DNA from: Escherichia marmotae
Lineage (GTDB): Bacteria; Pseudomonadota; Gammaproteobacteria; Enterobacterales; Enterobacteriaceae
Reading direction: 5' to 3'
NCBI RefSeq assembly: GCF_002900365.1
Contig: NZ_CP025979.1
Span: 3,968,001-4,032,000 of the forward strand
Length of the DNA: 64,000 bases
Under the pieces are notes generated by a model. That model worked only from the letters and a program-made list of their open reading frames with translations. It was not told the origin of the DNA and searched no databases. Below are positions 17,070 to 25,209 of this stretch, piece after piece. Made by a program: the position numbers and the translations under genes. Positions within the stretch are counted from its first letter, which is position 1. Each line of letters starts with the position of its first letter.

Positions 17070-18049
17070 TGCGCACGGGGCTGGTTACTGTTTTTTTCCT
17101 CACCTTACTGCTGGTGGGATGCGTTGTATATCCTGGGATTGGTGCCCGATTTATTGCACCACAAACGGTGTTGCAGGCATTTTTCCATTTTGAACCGCAA
17201 AACTTCGATCACAACGTGATTATAAGACTCCGTTTGCCGCGTTTGGCGGCAGCATTGCTTACTGGTGCTTCTCTTGGTGTTGCTGGTGCTTTGTTGCAGG
17301 CTGTCATTCGTAACCCATTGGGGGAGCCACATATTTTAGGCTTAAATGCCGGAGCCGCCCTGGCTGTCGTTGCTGCCAGTGCACTAGGACTGGCATTTCC
17401 TGTTGGGCGTCCATTGCTGGCATCAGCGGGAGGCGCGGTACTGTTCCTGCTGATATTGCTGCTCTCTTCCGCAGGACGTTCAGGGTTAACGCCAATGAAA
17501 GTTACCTTATGCGGCGTGGCGCTATCGGCGTTCGTTTCCTCAATAACGGCTGCAATCCTGATTCTTGACGAACAAACGTTGTTGGCGATGCGGACATGGT
17601 TAGCGGGTGATTTAGCGGGGTTGGATTGGGCGACGCTTGGTACGTCCGCCTGGTTTTCTCTGGGGGGATTTGTATTAGCTCTTTATCTTGCGCCCTCTCT
17701 TAACATGTTGGCACTGGGCGATCGCATGGCGCAGGGCCTGGGCGTCTCGGTACTACGCACGCGAACATTCACTCTGATTGCGATCGCGTTGCTCTGTGGC
17801 GCGGCCGTATCGATTGCTGGCCCGATTGGTTTTGTCGGCTTGCTCGTACCGCAGATTGTCCGGCGTCTGGTATCAACGGATCTGTGCGTTCTGCTACCTC
17901 TTTCAGCTTGTGTCGGAGCCTTACTGCTATTACTGGCAGATATTATTGCCAGGACGCTTTTCACGCCCCATGAGCTGGCGACAGGTGTCATGACGGCATT
18001 AGTTGGTGCACCTGTTTTTGTCATTATGGCGACGAGGATGTTCAAATGA
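17066..18049 (+). CDS. FecCD-family iron-siderophore permease (first)
   Basis: 327-residue inner-membrane permease of the FecCD/BtuC family with about nine to ten hydrophobic segments. Family motifs are RLPRLAAALLTGASLGVAG near residue 52, NPLGEPHILGLNAGAA near 87, and GPIGFVGLLVPQIVRRL near 252. The last is the cytoplasmic coupling region. It overlaps the ATPase stop by four bases and the next permease start by four bases, so translation is coupled. The two permeases are expected to pair as a heterodimer. Confidence 0.92.
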   Translation: MMRTGLVTVFFLTLLLVGCVVYPGIGARFIAPQTVLQAFFHFEPQNFDHNVIIRLRLPRLAAALLTGASLGVAGALLQAVIRNPLGEPHILGLNAGAALAVVAASALGLAFPVGRPLLASAGGAVLFLLILLLSSAGRSGLTPMKVTLCGVALSAFVSSITAAILILDEQTLLAMRTWLAGDLAGLDWATLGTSAWFSLGGFVLALYLAPSLNMLALGDRMAQGLGVSVLRTRTFTLIAIALLCGAAVSIAGPIGFVGLLVPQIVRRLVSTDLCVLLPLSACVGALLLLLADIIARTLFTPHELATGVMTALVGAPVFVIMATRMFK

Positions 18050-19095
18050 GCCGGATAATGAACGTTGGGTTACGCCCGCTACGTGTTGGTGAGTTTTCGA
18101 CACTGGTACGCCCTAAAAATCTGGTGTTGCTTGGTGGACTGTCTCTGTTTGCTGTTGGAATACTGATATTCGGTCTGATGCATGGTTCTTTTTCTGTCCC
18201 GGCATCGGAAGTCGGACGAGCGTTGTTCTCTCCAGAAAATGTGAACACAGACACACGTTATATTGTGCAGGATATTCGCTTGCCGAGAGTCATCATGGCG
18301 TTGCTATGCGGAGCCATGTTAGGTATGGCGGGAGCCGCAATGCAGTCTATTGCTCGTAACAGCCTTGCGGATCCCGGTCTTATCGGGGTCAAGGAAGGAT
18401 GTAGCGTGGCAGTGCTGTGGCTGATTTTCCAGTTTCCAATGCTGGGGATGTTCTGGCGTCCAGTGGCTGGCCTCGCTGGCGGCTTATTCGTTGCGTTAGT
18501 GGTGATTTTCTGTGCACGCGATATTTCCCGCCCGCGATTTGTTTTGATCGGCATTGGCGTTTCCTGGTTTTTCGCCGCGGGGATCGGTGTATTTATGACC
18601 ACAGCAGATATTCGTGACGTACAAACTGCATTGATGTGGTTATCGGGAAGCCTACATGCAGCCAACTGGATGTTAGTCGGTATTTCAGCCTGTTGGATGT
18701 TGCCAGCCGCTCTTTTATTGCTGTTCACAGCCCGGACTGCGGATATCGCTCTGCTTGGTCATCAGGTTGCAACCGGATTAGGCGTGAACAGTTCTCGTCT
18801 GGCGTTGTTGCGTGTAGCCGCGCCAATAATCCTGACAGCCGTCTGCGTTTCTTGTGTTGGCAACATCGGCTTTGTCGGGCTGATAGCACCTCATATATCA
18901 CGTTTTATTCTGCGTGGTGGACAGACGACATTACTGCTGGGGAGCGCCGTATCGGGGGCGTTGTTAGTCATTCTGGCGGATAGCATTGGTCGTTTGGCTT
19001 TTTTACCTTTGCAACTCCCTGCAGGAATCGTTATCTCACTGATTGGTGGACCATTCTTTTTGCTACTTCTCTGGCAACGCAGGAACAGTTTTTAA
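18046..19095 (+). CDS. FecCD-family iron-siderophore permease (second)
   Basis: 349-residue partner permease of the FecCD family. Motifs correspond to those of the first permease: RLPRVIMALLCGAMLGMAG near residue 78, RNSLADPGLIGVKEG near 105, and GNIGFVGLIAPHISRF near 278. Multiple hydrophobic helices span its length. The N-terminal 40 residues are more basic and polar than in the first permease. It begins inside the previous stop (ATGA) and ends 10 bases before the binding-protein start. Confidence 0.92.
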   Translation: MSRIMNVGLRPLRVGEFSTLVRPKNLVLLGGLSLFAVGILIFGLMHGSFSVPASEVGRALFSPENVNTDTRYIVQDIRLPRVIMALLCGAMLGMAGAAMQSIARNSLADPGLIGVKEGCSVAVLWLIFQFPMLGMFWRPVAGLAGGLFVALVVIFCARDISRPRFVLIGIGVSWFFAAGIGVFMTTADIRDVQTALMWLSGSLHAANWMLVGISACWMLPAALLLLFTARTADIALLGHQVATGLGVNSSRLALLRVAAPIILTAVCVSCVGNIGFVGLIAPHISRFILRGGQTTLLLGSAVSGALLVILADSIGRLAFLPLQLPAGIVISLIGGPFFLLLLWQRRNSF

Positions 19096-19105
19096 CGGGA
19101 GTTAT

Positions 19106-20053
19106 ATGCGTTTATTTTTTTCTCTGCTGATATTGTTGTCATTTTTTGCTCGTGCAACAGAGCCTGTTCAGGTGTTTACCGATGATTTAGGGCGCAAAGT
19201 CACTGTGCCTGCACATCCAAAGAGAATCGTTTCTTTACACGATCTTGATATCACCATTCCTTTGATTGAACTCGGTGTACCTCCTGTCGCCAGCCACGGG
19301 CGTACACGGCCTGACGGTAGCCATTTCATTCGATCAGGTGCGTTACTGACAGGTGTTGATTTCGATAATTCATCGATCGCCTTCATTGGAACAGCCGATA
19401 TTGATATTGAAGCGATTGTGGCGGCAAAGCCGGACCTGATCATCACAGAACCGACCCGTAATACGCCCATTGAACAACTGGAGAAAATTGCGCCCACGGT
19501 GAGCATTGATCATCTCAAAGGGGGCGCGCCAGAAATCTACCGCAAGTTGGCCGAACTTACAGGAACACAGGCGCGGCTGGCGATACTTGAACGCCGCTAT
19601 CAGGCGCAAATCAATGCGCTGAAGGCGACGCTGGACAGTCAAAAAATAACGGTATCGGTGATTCAGGCAAATCAGGGAAAAATTAATGTGATGCATAGCT
19701 ATCATTCGCTGGGGCGGGTATTACGCGATGCTGGTTTTCGCTTTCCGCCGCTGATTGAGAGCATTCCTGAAGGTGGGCGAATGGATGTGAGCGCGGAGCG
19801 TTTGCCTGAACTGGATGCCGATTTTGTTTTTGCAACCTGGCGCGGTGATTCTGGTGGTAAACCTCAGGACGAGCTGGCAGCAATGGAAAAAGTCATGCCG
19901 GGATGGTGTCAGTTTCTGACAGCCTGTCGTTCCGGACGTTATGTGTTGATTTCGCGTGAAGAGGCGATTTCTAACTCCTTTGCATCTCTGGGATTGATGG
20001 CTGCGCAGATACAATCACAAATTGCGGGGCGACCTTTACCGGAGGCCAAATGA
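19106..20053 (+). CDS. Periplasmic iron-siderophore binding protein
   Basis: 315-residue FecB/FepB-type substrate-binding protein (helical-backbone fold). The start MRLFFSLLILL is preferred over an in-frame ATG 21 codons upstream, because it is preceded by GGGAG and begins directly with a signal peptide (about residues 1-18, ending ARA). No lipobox Cys is seen, so it should be a soluble periplasmic protein. The usual opening DDLGRKVTVPAHPKRIVSL is followed by AAKPDLIITEP near 115, the family hallmark. It delivers ligand to the two FecCD permeases. Its stop overlaps the next gene start (ATGA). Confidence 0.9.
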   Translation: MRLFFSLLILLSFFARATEPVQVFTDDLGRKVTVPAHPKRIVSLHDLDITIPLIELGVPPVASHGRTRPDGSHFIRSGALLTGVDFDNSSIAFIGTADIDIEAIVAAKPDLIITEPTRNTPIEQLEKIAPTVSIDHLKGGAPEIYRKLAELTGTQARLAILERRYQAQINALKATLDSQKITVSVIQANQGKINVMHSYHSLGRVLRDAGFRFPPLIESIPEGGRMDVSAERLPELDADFVFATWRGDSGGKPQDELAAMEKVMPGWCQFLTACRSGRYVLISREEAISNSFASLGLMAAQIQSQIAGRPLPEAK

Positions 20054-20937
20054 TCCAGAAAGACAAAACGCGGGTTGATATTTTTGGGGAGCGTTTTCGT
20101 ACTCGTGCGAGTCAGTTAACGCCAGGGTTAAGAACCGTCGCCAGCTACATTAATGAGCACCGTGAAGTGGTCCTCGAGCAAACGGCGATGGAAATTGCGG
20201 CCACGTTAAACACTTCCGATGCCACAGTAATTCGGGCTATACAGGCTCTGGGGTTTGCCGGGCTGCGCGATCTGAAACGTACTCTGGAACAGTGGCTTGG
20301 CCCAGCCCTTAGCTCCAGCGAAAAGATGTCTACGACGGTGAGTAACTTGACGAGCGATGTTAACACCGCAATCGACTTTGTTCTTGAAGGGCATCTGTAT
20401 ACCTGCAATGTCCTGTCAGAGCCTGAAAACCGCCACTCGCTTGCGCAAGCGGTAGCCTTGTTGGTGCAGGCGCGGCAAGTTGCTATTTTTGGCATTGGCG
20501 CTTCGGGTATTCTGGCGGATTATACCGCGCGGCTATTCAACCGCATTGGCTTGCCCGCCACGGCGCTAAACCGTACGGGTATTGGCCTTGCCGAGCAATT
20601 GATCGCGCTTCAGCGTGGCGATGTGCTGATCATGATGGCGCAAAAATCTGCACACCGGGAAGGGCTGGCAACGCTGCGTGAAGCGAAACGGCTGGGGATC
20701 CCGGTTATTTTGCTGACAAACGCTCTGGATTCGCGTTTTAGTAAAGACGCCAGTATCGTTATCCACGTTCCGCGCGGGGATGAAAAGGGGAAAACGCCGC
20801 TACATGGTACGGTATTGTTGTGCCTGGAAATGATTGTCTGGTCGGTGGCCTCAGCGGTGCCGCAGCGTGCGGTTAAAACCATTAAGCGAATTAACGATTT
20901 CCATCGGGGTTTGAAAACGGGAAGAAAGAATGGCTAA
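20050..20937 (+). CDS. RpiR/MurR-family transcriptional regulator (HTH plus SIS)
   Basis: 295-residue regulator. The N-terminal RpiR helix-turn-helix spans about residues 15-90 (LTPGLRTVASYINEH, then TLNTSDATVIRAIQALGF as recognition region). The C-terminal SIS sugar-phosphate-binding domain spans about 125-260 (ARQVAIFGIGASGILADY; RGDVLIMMAQKSAHREG). It overlaps the binding-protein stop by four bases and is therefore part of the iron import operon. RpiR proteins normally sense phosphosugars, so its presence as the dedicated regulator of a siderophore locus is unusual. It may control the divergent promoters; the ligand is unknown. Confidence 0.88.
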   Translation: MIQKDKTRVDIFGERFRTRASQLTPGLRTVASYINEHREVVLEQTAMEIAATLNTSDATVIRAIQALGFAGLRDLKRTLEQWLGPALSSSEKMSTTVSNLTSDVNTAIDFVLEGHLYTCNVLSEPENRHSLAQAVALLVQARQVAIFGIGASGILADYTARLFNRIGLPATALNRTGIGLAEQLIALQRGDVLIMMAQKSAHREGLATLREAKRLGIPVILLTNALDSRFSKDASIVIHVPRGDEKGKTPLHGTVLLCLEMIVWSVASAVPQRAVKTIKRINDFHRGLKTGRKNG

Positions 20938-20948
20938 TCAGGCCTGAG

Positions 20949-20975
20949 ACCGGTAGCAACACCGGCCTCTTTTCG
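20949..20975 (+). terminator. Terminator of the iron operon
   Basis: A GC-rich hairpin (CCGGT / ACCGG core with GAG / CTC extension) followed by CTTTT. It ends the iron operon and sits against the convergent ygiN stop, marking the right border of the insert. Confidence 0.6.
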
Positions 20976-20981
20976 GGAACA

Positions 20982-21296
20982 TCAAAGTCCCGGCTGCAGG
21001 ATACGAATATTCATCTCCAGCACATCGCCTTTTACGGCTTCGCTATATGCTTTCATGTGCGGGGTTTGCAGATGCGCTTCAAGGTGCGCGATGCTTTCCC
21101 ACTGCTCAATCATCACAATAGAGTCCGGCGCCATAGACTGGAAACTCACGCCAGCAGCGCAATCCACCATTGGCGCGTAGCCGTGGCAACCTTCTTCCTT
21201 CAGAACTGTTGGAACGATTTTAGCAAACTGATCCAATACCGCCTGACGGTGATGTTGGCCAGGGCGAGTACGGATTTCTGCGATTACTGTAATCAT
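20982..21296 (-). CDS. ygiN: YgiN, quinol monooxygenase
   Basis: 104-residue antibiotic-biosynthesis-monooxygenase (ABM) fold protein. In E. coli it oxidises menadiol to menadione and is proposed to work with MdaB in a quinone redox cycle. The ABM pattern is visible: AEIRTRPGQ at the start, EEGCHGYAPM near residue 35, and FVFYEQW-like (here IVMIEQWES) near 60, then HLQTPHMKAY near 75. mdaB lies upstream in the same direction, 30 bases away, supporting a shared transcript. Confidence 0.93.
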   Translation of the reverse strand: MITVIAEIRTRPGQHHRQAVLDQFAKIVPTVLKEEGCHGYAPMVDCAAGVSFQSMAPDSIVMIEQWESIAHLEAHLQTPHMKAYSEAVKGDVLEMNIRILQPGL

Positions 21297-21326
21297 GGTT
21301 AACTCCTTCTAAAGCCAGAGCTCTAG

Positions 21327-21908
21327 TTAACCAAAAATTTCCACAAGATGCTTGCGATATTCTTCAGTATAGCGGGGAACATCAGGCATTTTTATCACGT
21401 CATTAGCGATAAATGTCGGCAGCGGTTCCATGCCGAGGAATTGGTTTGCTTTATGGAACGGTAGATACACACCGTCAACGCCAACGCCGTGGAAGAACTG
21501 ATCTTTTTCGGTGAAGGCTTCCATTGGGGCGTTCCAGGTCAGCGAGAGCATATATTTTTTACCCTGTACCAGACCGCCAGAACCGTATTTTTTCGACGGA
21601 TCTTTGCGGGTACGACCATCGCTGGCATACAGCGTGCCGTGACCTTCGGTGAACACATCATCAATGTATTTTTTCACCGTCCACGGCGCGCCCATCCACC
21701 AGCCAGGCATCTGCCAGATCACCACATCAGCCCAGAGAAAGTTTTGTACTTCGGCTTTGACATCGTAGTCGCTCTCAGCGCGAACGATGCGGACATCATG
21801 CCCGAGGTCGCGCAGCGTGCCATCCGCGACTTCGGTCAGGGTGTCGTTCAGTTGACCATTGGAGTGGGCGAATTTTTTCGCACCGTTGATAATCAGAATG
21901 TTGCTCAT
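21327..21908 (-). CDS. mdaB: MdaB, NADPH:quinone reductase
   Basis: 193-residue flavodoxin-like FAD protein that reduces quinones by two electrons with NADPH. The N-terminal flavin loop IINGAKKFAHSNGQLND, the WADVVIWQMPGWWMGAPW block near residue 54, and the LSLTWNAPMEAF segment near 121 match the family. The length equals E. coli MdaB. It precedes ygiN in transcription order. On the other side lies qseC after 109 bases; K-12 ygiZ, which I recall at this position, is absent. Confidence 0.94.
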   Translation of the reverse strand: MSNILIINGAKKFAHSNGQLNDTLTEVADGTLRDLGHDVRIVRAESDYDVKAEVQNFLWADVVIWQMPGWWMGAPWTVKKYIDDVFTEGHGTLYASDGRTRKDPSKKYGSGGLVQGKKYMLSLTWNAPMEAFTEKDQFFHGVGVDGVYLPFHKANQFLGMEPLPTFIANDVIKMPDVPRYTEEYRKHLVEIFG

Positions 21909-22017
21909 TTTTTATCCTCAAGGAGAGACGTTTACCGACAATAGTACGTCACAGAGCGGTGCGGTGAAATTAGCAAAATGTGCAAAGTCTTTTGCGAATT
22001 TTGCAAAAGTCTCACTA

Positions 22018-23367
22018 CTACCAGCTCACTTTCGCCTCAAATCCACCTTGTTTCGCATTCCCAAACACAACATTCATGCCATGCAATTTTGCGATCCGCT
22101 GGACAATCGACAACCCCAGTCCGCTACCGGTTGCGGTTTGTCCTGGTGGGCGGTAGAAACGTTCGCCAATTCGCGCCAGCGCCTCTGGCGTCACGCCGGG
22201 GCCGTTGTCTCTTACGGTGAAATTATCTGCATTCAGAGTGACATCTACTACGCTGCCCTGTGGACTGTAGCGTACTGCGTTATCCAGCAGATTTCGTACC
22301 AGTAGACTTAGCAATAGCGGTTGTCCGGTGCGTTTGATGCCGTGGGCATTGAGCGTCAGCCGTACGTCAATTTTTGCCTGCTGCGCCGTGTGGTAGATAT
22401 CCATCACCGCCGATTGCAGGAGATCTTCAAGTGGGATCTCCGCGACGTCCTGAAGGTTATCCAGCGAGTCGAGCCGCGATAGTGTGAGCAGTTGATCAAC
22501 CAGACGGGTGGCGCGATCGATCCCCGAATGTAATTGCGTCAGTGCTTTTTTCCGTGCCTGCGGATCATCGTCAGAGAGTTGCGCAACTTCGGTTTGAACT
22601 TTCAGCGCTGTTAACGGGCTACGCAGTTCGTGAGCGGCGTCAGAGGTAAAGCGCCGTTCACGCACCATCATCGCATGTGTACGGTCGAACAGTTGATTCA
22701 GCGACTCGACTAGCGGACGCACTTCGCTGGGTACGCCCGCGGCGTTGAGTGGTTTTTCCGAGTCGGGATCGCGCATACGTAGCGCCAGCGCTAGTTTGTT
22801 CAGTGGCGAGAGCTCACGACCCAGTAACACCATCATGAAAATTAACATAATGGGTAGCGCAACAAGCCAGGGGATGAGCTGGCCGGTGACGATTGCCAGC
22901 GCCATGTCTTCACGGTATTCCCATTCCTGGCCGACAACGATGCGATATTTACCATCAGGTGATGTCATCCAGATAAAGCGCCATTGATCTTTATCACCCA
23001 CCAGTTGCCCGTCAGCAAAACCTTCACGCTGATAGCTATAGGGAATATCTTCTCCATTATCGCCATCGTTAAGAACCATTCTGCCGTCGCGGGTAAAAAT
23101 GGCAAATGTCAGGGCATCGTCATCCACATGGCCGTGTTTGAATTTATCCGGCGTTCTTGCCATACGATCTGCCGCATTAATTTCGTTAAGATCGAGCGTA
23201 CTTAATCGTTTGGCAAACAGCATTAACTGGGTATCGAACAACTCATCGACATTATCAATCGTTTGTTTCCAGGCTACAAAGCTGGAGACAACCCAGGTCA
23301 GCGAGGCCAGAATCAAAAAGATCAGCGTCAGCCTGACTCGCAGACTAAGGCGTTGGGTAAATTTCAT
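22018..23367 (-). CDS. qseC: QseC sensor histidine kinase
   Basis: 449-residue membrane sensor kinase of QseBC, reported to respond to autoinducer-3 and adrenergic hormones. The order is: TM1 (LTLIFLILASLTWVVSSFVA), a periplasmic sensor region to about residue 160, TM2 (PWLVALPIMLIFMMVLLG), HAMP-like region, the H-box HELRSPLTAL near 246, N-box LVRNLLDNAVRYS near 355, and G-boxes VRDNGPGV and GSGLGLSIV. It overlaps the qseB stop by four bases. It is intact. Confidence 0.95.
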   Translation of the reverse strand: MKFTQRLSLRVRLTLIFLILASLTWVVSSFVAWKQTIDNVDELFDTQLMLFAKRLSTLDLNEINAADRMARTPDKFKHGHVDDDALTFAIFTRDGRMVLNDGDNGEDIPYSYQREGFADGQLVGDKDQWRFIWMTSPDGKYRIVVGQEWEYREDMALAIVTGQLIPWLVALPIMLIFMMVLLGRELSPLNKLALALRMRDPDSEKPLNAAGVPSEVRPLVESLNQLFDRTHAMMVRERRFTSDAAHELRSPLTALKVQTEVAQLSDDDPQARKKALTQLHSGIDRATRLVDQLLTLSRLDSLDNLQDVAEIPLEDLLQSAVMDIYHTAQQAKIDVRLTLNAHGIKRTGQPLLLSLLVRNLLDNAVRYSPQGSVVDVTLNADNFTVRDNGPGVTPEALARIGERFYRPPGQTATGSGLGLSIVQRIAKLHGMNVVFGNAKQGGFEAKVSW

Positions 23368-24023
23368 TTCTCACCTAATGTGTAGCCAATACCGTGAACG
23401 GTGCGAATAAAGTCACTGCCGAGTTTGCGTCGCAGATGATGCACATGTACTTCGACGGCATTGCTGGTGACCTCTTCGTCCCAGGTATACAGTTTTTCTT
23501 CAATCAGTTTGCGTGGTAGAACACGACCAGCGTTACGCATCAGTAATTCCAGCAGGGCAAATTCTTTTGGCTTGAGTGTTAAGGATTCACCTGCCAGGGT
23601 GGCGATCCGTTTGCCCGGGTCGAGCATGACGTTGCCGTGATGTAGCTCGTTGCTGGCCTGGCCGTTGCTTCGCCGCATCAGTGCTTCCAGCCTAGCGGCG
23701 ACTTCTATCAATGCAAAAGGTTTACACAGATAATCGTCGGCCCCCAGACGCAAACCTTCCACGCGTTCGGCCAGTGCGTCGCGCGCGGTCAGGATCAGTA
23801 CCGGCTCACGCTGACCTTTATCCCGCCACTCGTGCAAAATATCGCGGCCATCCATTCCCGGTAAGGTGAGATCAAGGATCACCGCGTCATAAGGTGCGCT
23901 ATAAAGCGCCTCTTTTCCCTGACGACCTTCCGTAAACCAGTCCACACTAAAGCCCATCTTACTAAGACCTGTTTTGATGCCGTCACCAATCAGCATGTCA
24001 TCTTCTATCAGTAAAATTCGCAT
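23364..24023 (-). CDS. qseB: QseB response regulator
   Basis: 219-residue OmpR/PhoB-type regulator, partner of QseC. The receiver domain has the acidic pair DD near residue 8, the phosphorylation Asp in LDLTLPGMDG near 51, and Lys in YLCKPF near 101. The winged-helix domain at the C-terminus includes RVLPRKLIEEKLY and NAVEVHVHHLRRKL. It is divergent from ygiW; a PmrA/QseB-type direct repeat lies in the shared region and may control both directions. Confidence 0.95.
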   Translation of the reverse strand: MRILLIEDDMLIGDGIKTGLSKMGFSVDWFTEGRQGKEALYSAPYDAVILDLTLPGMDGRDILHEWRDKGQREPVLILTARDALAERVEGLRLGADDYLCKPFALIEVAARLEALMRRSNGQASNELHHGNVMLDPGKRIATLAGESLTLKPKEFALLELLMRNAGRVLPRKLIEEKLYTWDEEVTSNAVEVHVHHLRRKLGSDFIRTVHGIGYTLGEK

Positions 24024-24108
24024 CTTTTCATCCCTGCGATAGCTGTATTCGTTGTCAGTAAACCGTGTTGTAACGCGCTCTGTACAGTACTAAATTTTCT
24101 TTTTTTTC

Positions 24109-24125
24109 CTTAAGAAGTTGTTAAG
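24109..24125 (+). promoter_or_regulatory. PmrA/QseB-type box upstream of ygiW
   Basis: CTTAAG, five bases, then GTTAAG: a direct repeat close to the known PmrA/QseB consensus (YTTAAK-N5-YTTAAK), one base off. It lies about 50 bases before ygiW and 85 before qseB. Confidence 0.6.
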
Positions 24126-24174
24126 GACTATCTTGTTTAATGCCTGGAAACAGACATCAAAGGGAGTAACAAAC

Positions 24175-24567
24175 ATGAAAAAATTCGCAGCAGTAATTGC
24201 AGTAATGGCCCTGTGTAGCGCACCGGTTATGGCAGCAGAGCAGGGGGGCTTTTCTGGCCCATCGGCAACACAAAGTCAAACCGGAGGATTCCAGGGGCCG
24301 AACGGCAGCGTAACTAACGTAGAAAACGCGAAATCTTTGCGTGACGACACCTGGGTAACTCTGCGTGGCAATATCGTTGAGCGCATCTCTGACGATCTGT
24401 ATGTGTTCAAAGATGCCAGCGGCACCATCAATGTCGATATCGACCATAAACGCTGGAACGGCGTGACAGTTACGCCGAAAGATACGGTTGAGATTCAGGG
24501 GGAAGTGGATAAAGACTGGAACTCTGTTGAGATTGACGTGAAACAGATCAGTAAAGTCAATCCGTAA
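24175..24567 (+). CDS. ygiW: YgiW (VisP), periplasmic OB-fold stress protein
   Basis: 130-residue secreted protein of the bacterial OB-fold (BOF) family. The start MKKFAAVIAVMA has GGGAG nearby and begins a signal peptide ending VMA near residue 20; an upstream in-frame ATG lacks this. The mature part has a Gln/Gly/Pro-rich lead (QGGFSGPSA, repeated as TGGFQGPNG) and the OB core with VTLRGNIVERI and WNSVEIDVKQIS. In Salmonella VisP binds peptidoglycan and affects lipid A modification and stress survival. It sits divergent from qseBC and is known to be activated through it. Confidence 0.92.
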   Translation: MKKFAAVIAVMALCSAPVMAAEQGGFSGPSATQSQTGGFQGPNGSVTNVENAKSLRDDTWVTLRGNIVERISDDLYVFKDASGTINVDIDHKRWNGVTVTPKDTVEIQGEVDKDWNSVEIDVKQISKVNP

Positions 24568-24577
24568 TTGTTACTGC

Positions 24578-24598
24578 TCCCGGGACGCGTTCCCGGGA
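24578..24598 (+). terminator. Hairpin between ygiW and ygiV
   Basis: Arms TCCCGGG and CCCGGGA around ACGCGTT, followed by ATAATTTCG. The stem is strong but the T-run is poor, so partial read-through into ygiV is likely. Confidence 0.5.
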
Positions 24599-24618
24599 AT
24601 AATTTCGCAGGGAGCAAC

Positions 24619-25101
24619 ATGAAAAACCGTGCACTGGACGTAAATATTATCGATTTCCCATCAACCCGCGTGGCGATGTTGCCGCATCGCTGTAGCCCTG
24701 AGTTGCTCAACTACAGCGTGGCGAAATTTATCATGTGGCGCAAAGACACGGGGTTATCTCCCGTTAACCAAAGCCAGACTTTTGGCGTCGCTTGGGACGA
24801 TCCTGCCACCACTGCGCCAGACGCGTTTCGCTTTGATATTTGCGGCAGCGTTAACGAGCCTGTTCCGGAGAATCGTTATGGTGTGAGTAATGGCGAACTC
24901 ACCGCAGGGCGTTATGCGGTTGCCCGTCATTCTGGCGACCTGGATAACATATCTCACACTATCCGGGCCATCATTCGCCGTTGGCTTCCTGATAGCGGCG
25001 AGAAAATGCGTAACGCACCGATATTGTTTCACTACACCAACCTGGCCGAAGGGATGTCAGAGAAGCGGCTGGAAACGGATATTTATGTGCCGTTAATGTG
25101 A
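24619..25101 (+). CDS. ygiV: YgiV, GyrI-like effector-binding protein
   Basis: 160-residue GyrI-like/AraC-effector-binding-domain protein without any DNA-binding domain. The start chosen (MKNRALDVNII) follows GGGAG; a longer frame begins 17 codons upstream within the hairpin and is unlikely. Family features are MLPHRCSPELLN near residue 20 and the C-terminal LETDIYVPL. In E. coli it has been called a repressor of mcbR affecting biofilm; the ligand is unknown. K-12 has mqsRA downstream; here ygiS follows after 108 bases instead. Confidence 0.88.
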   Translation: MKNRALDVNIIDFPSTRVAMLPHRCSPELLNYSVAKFIMWRKDTGLSPVNQSQTFGVAWDDPATTAPDAFRFDICGSVNEPVPENRYGVSNGELTAGRYAVARHSGDLDNISHTIRAIIRRWLPDSGEKMRNAPILFHYTNLAEGMSEKRLETDIYVPLM

Positions 25102-25209
25102 AGGGGGCTCTTTTCCGGAGTGTGAGCCAAATCACTCGCGATAAGTTTGAGCTAACAATGCCACCGGCGTATTGTTGTCAGGCTTATAATTTCTCCGGTA
25201 AGGAATACC

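Noticed and set aside
13745..20937. Genomic island with phage or transposon ends
   Set aside because: No tRNA, integrase, insertion sequence or terminal repeat was seen at the borders, so only an accessory insertion between core genes can be stated.
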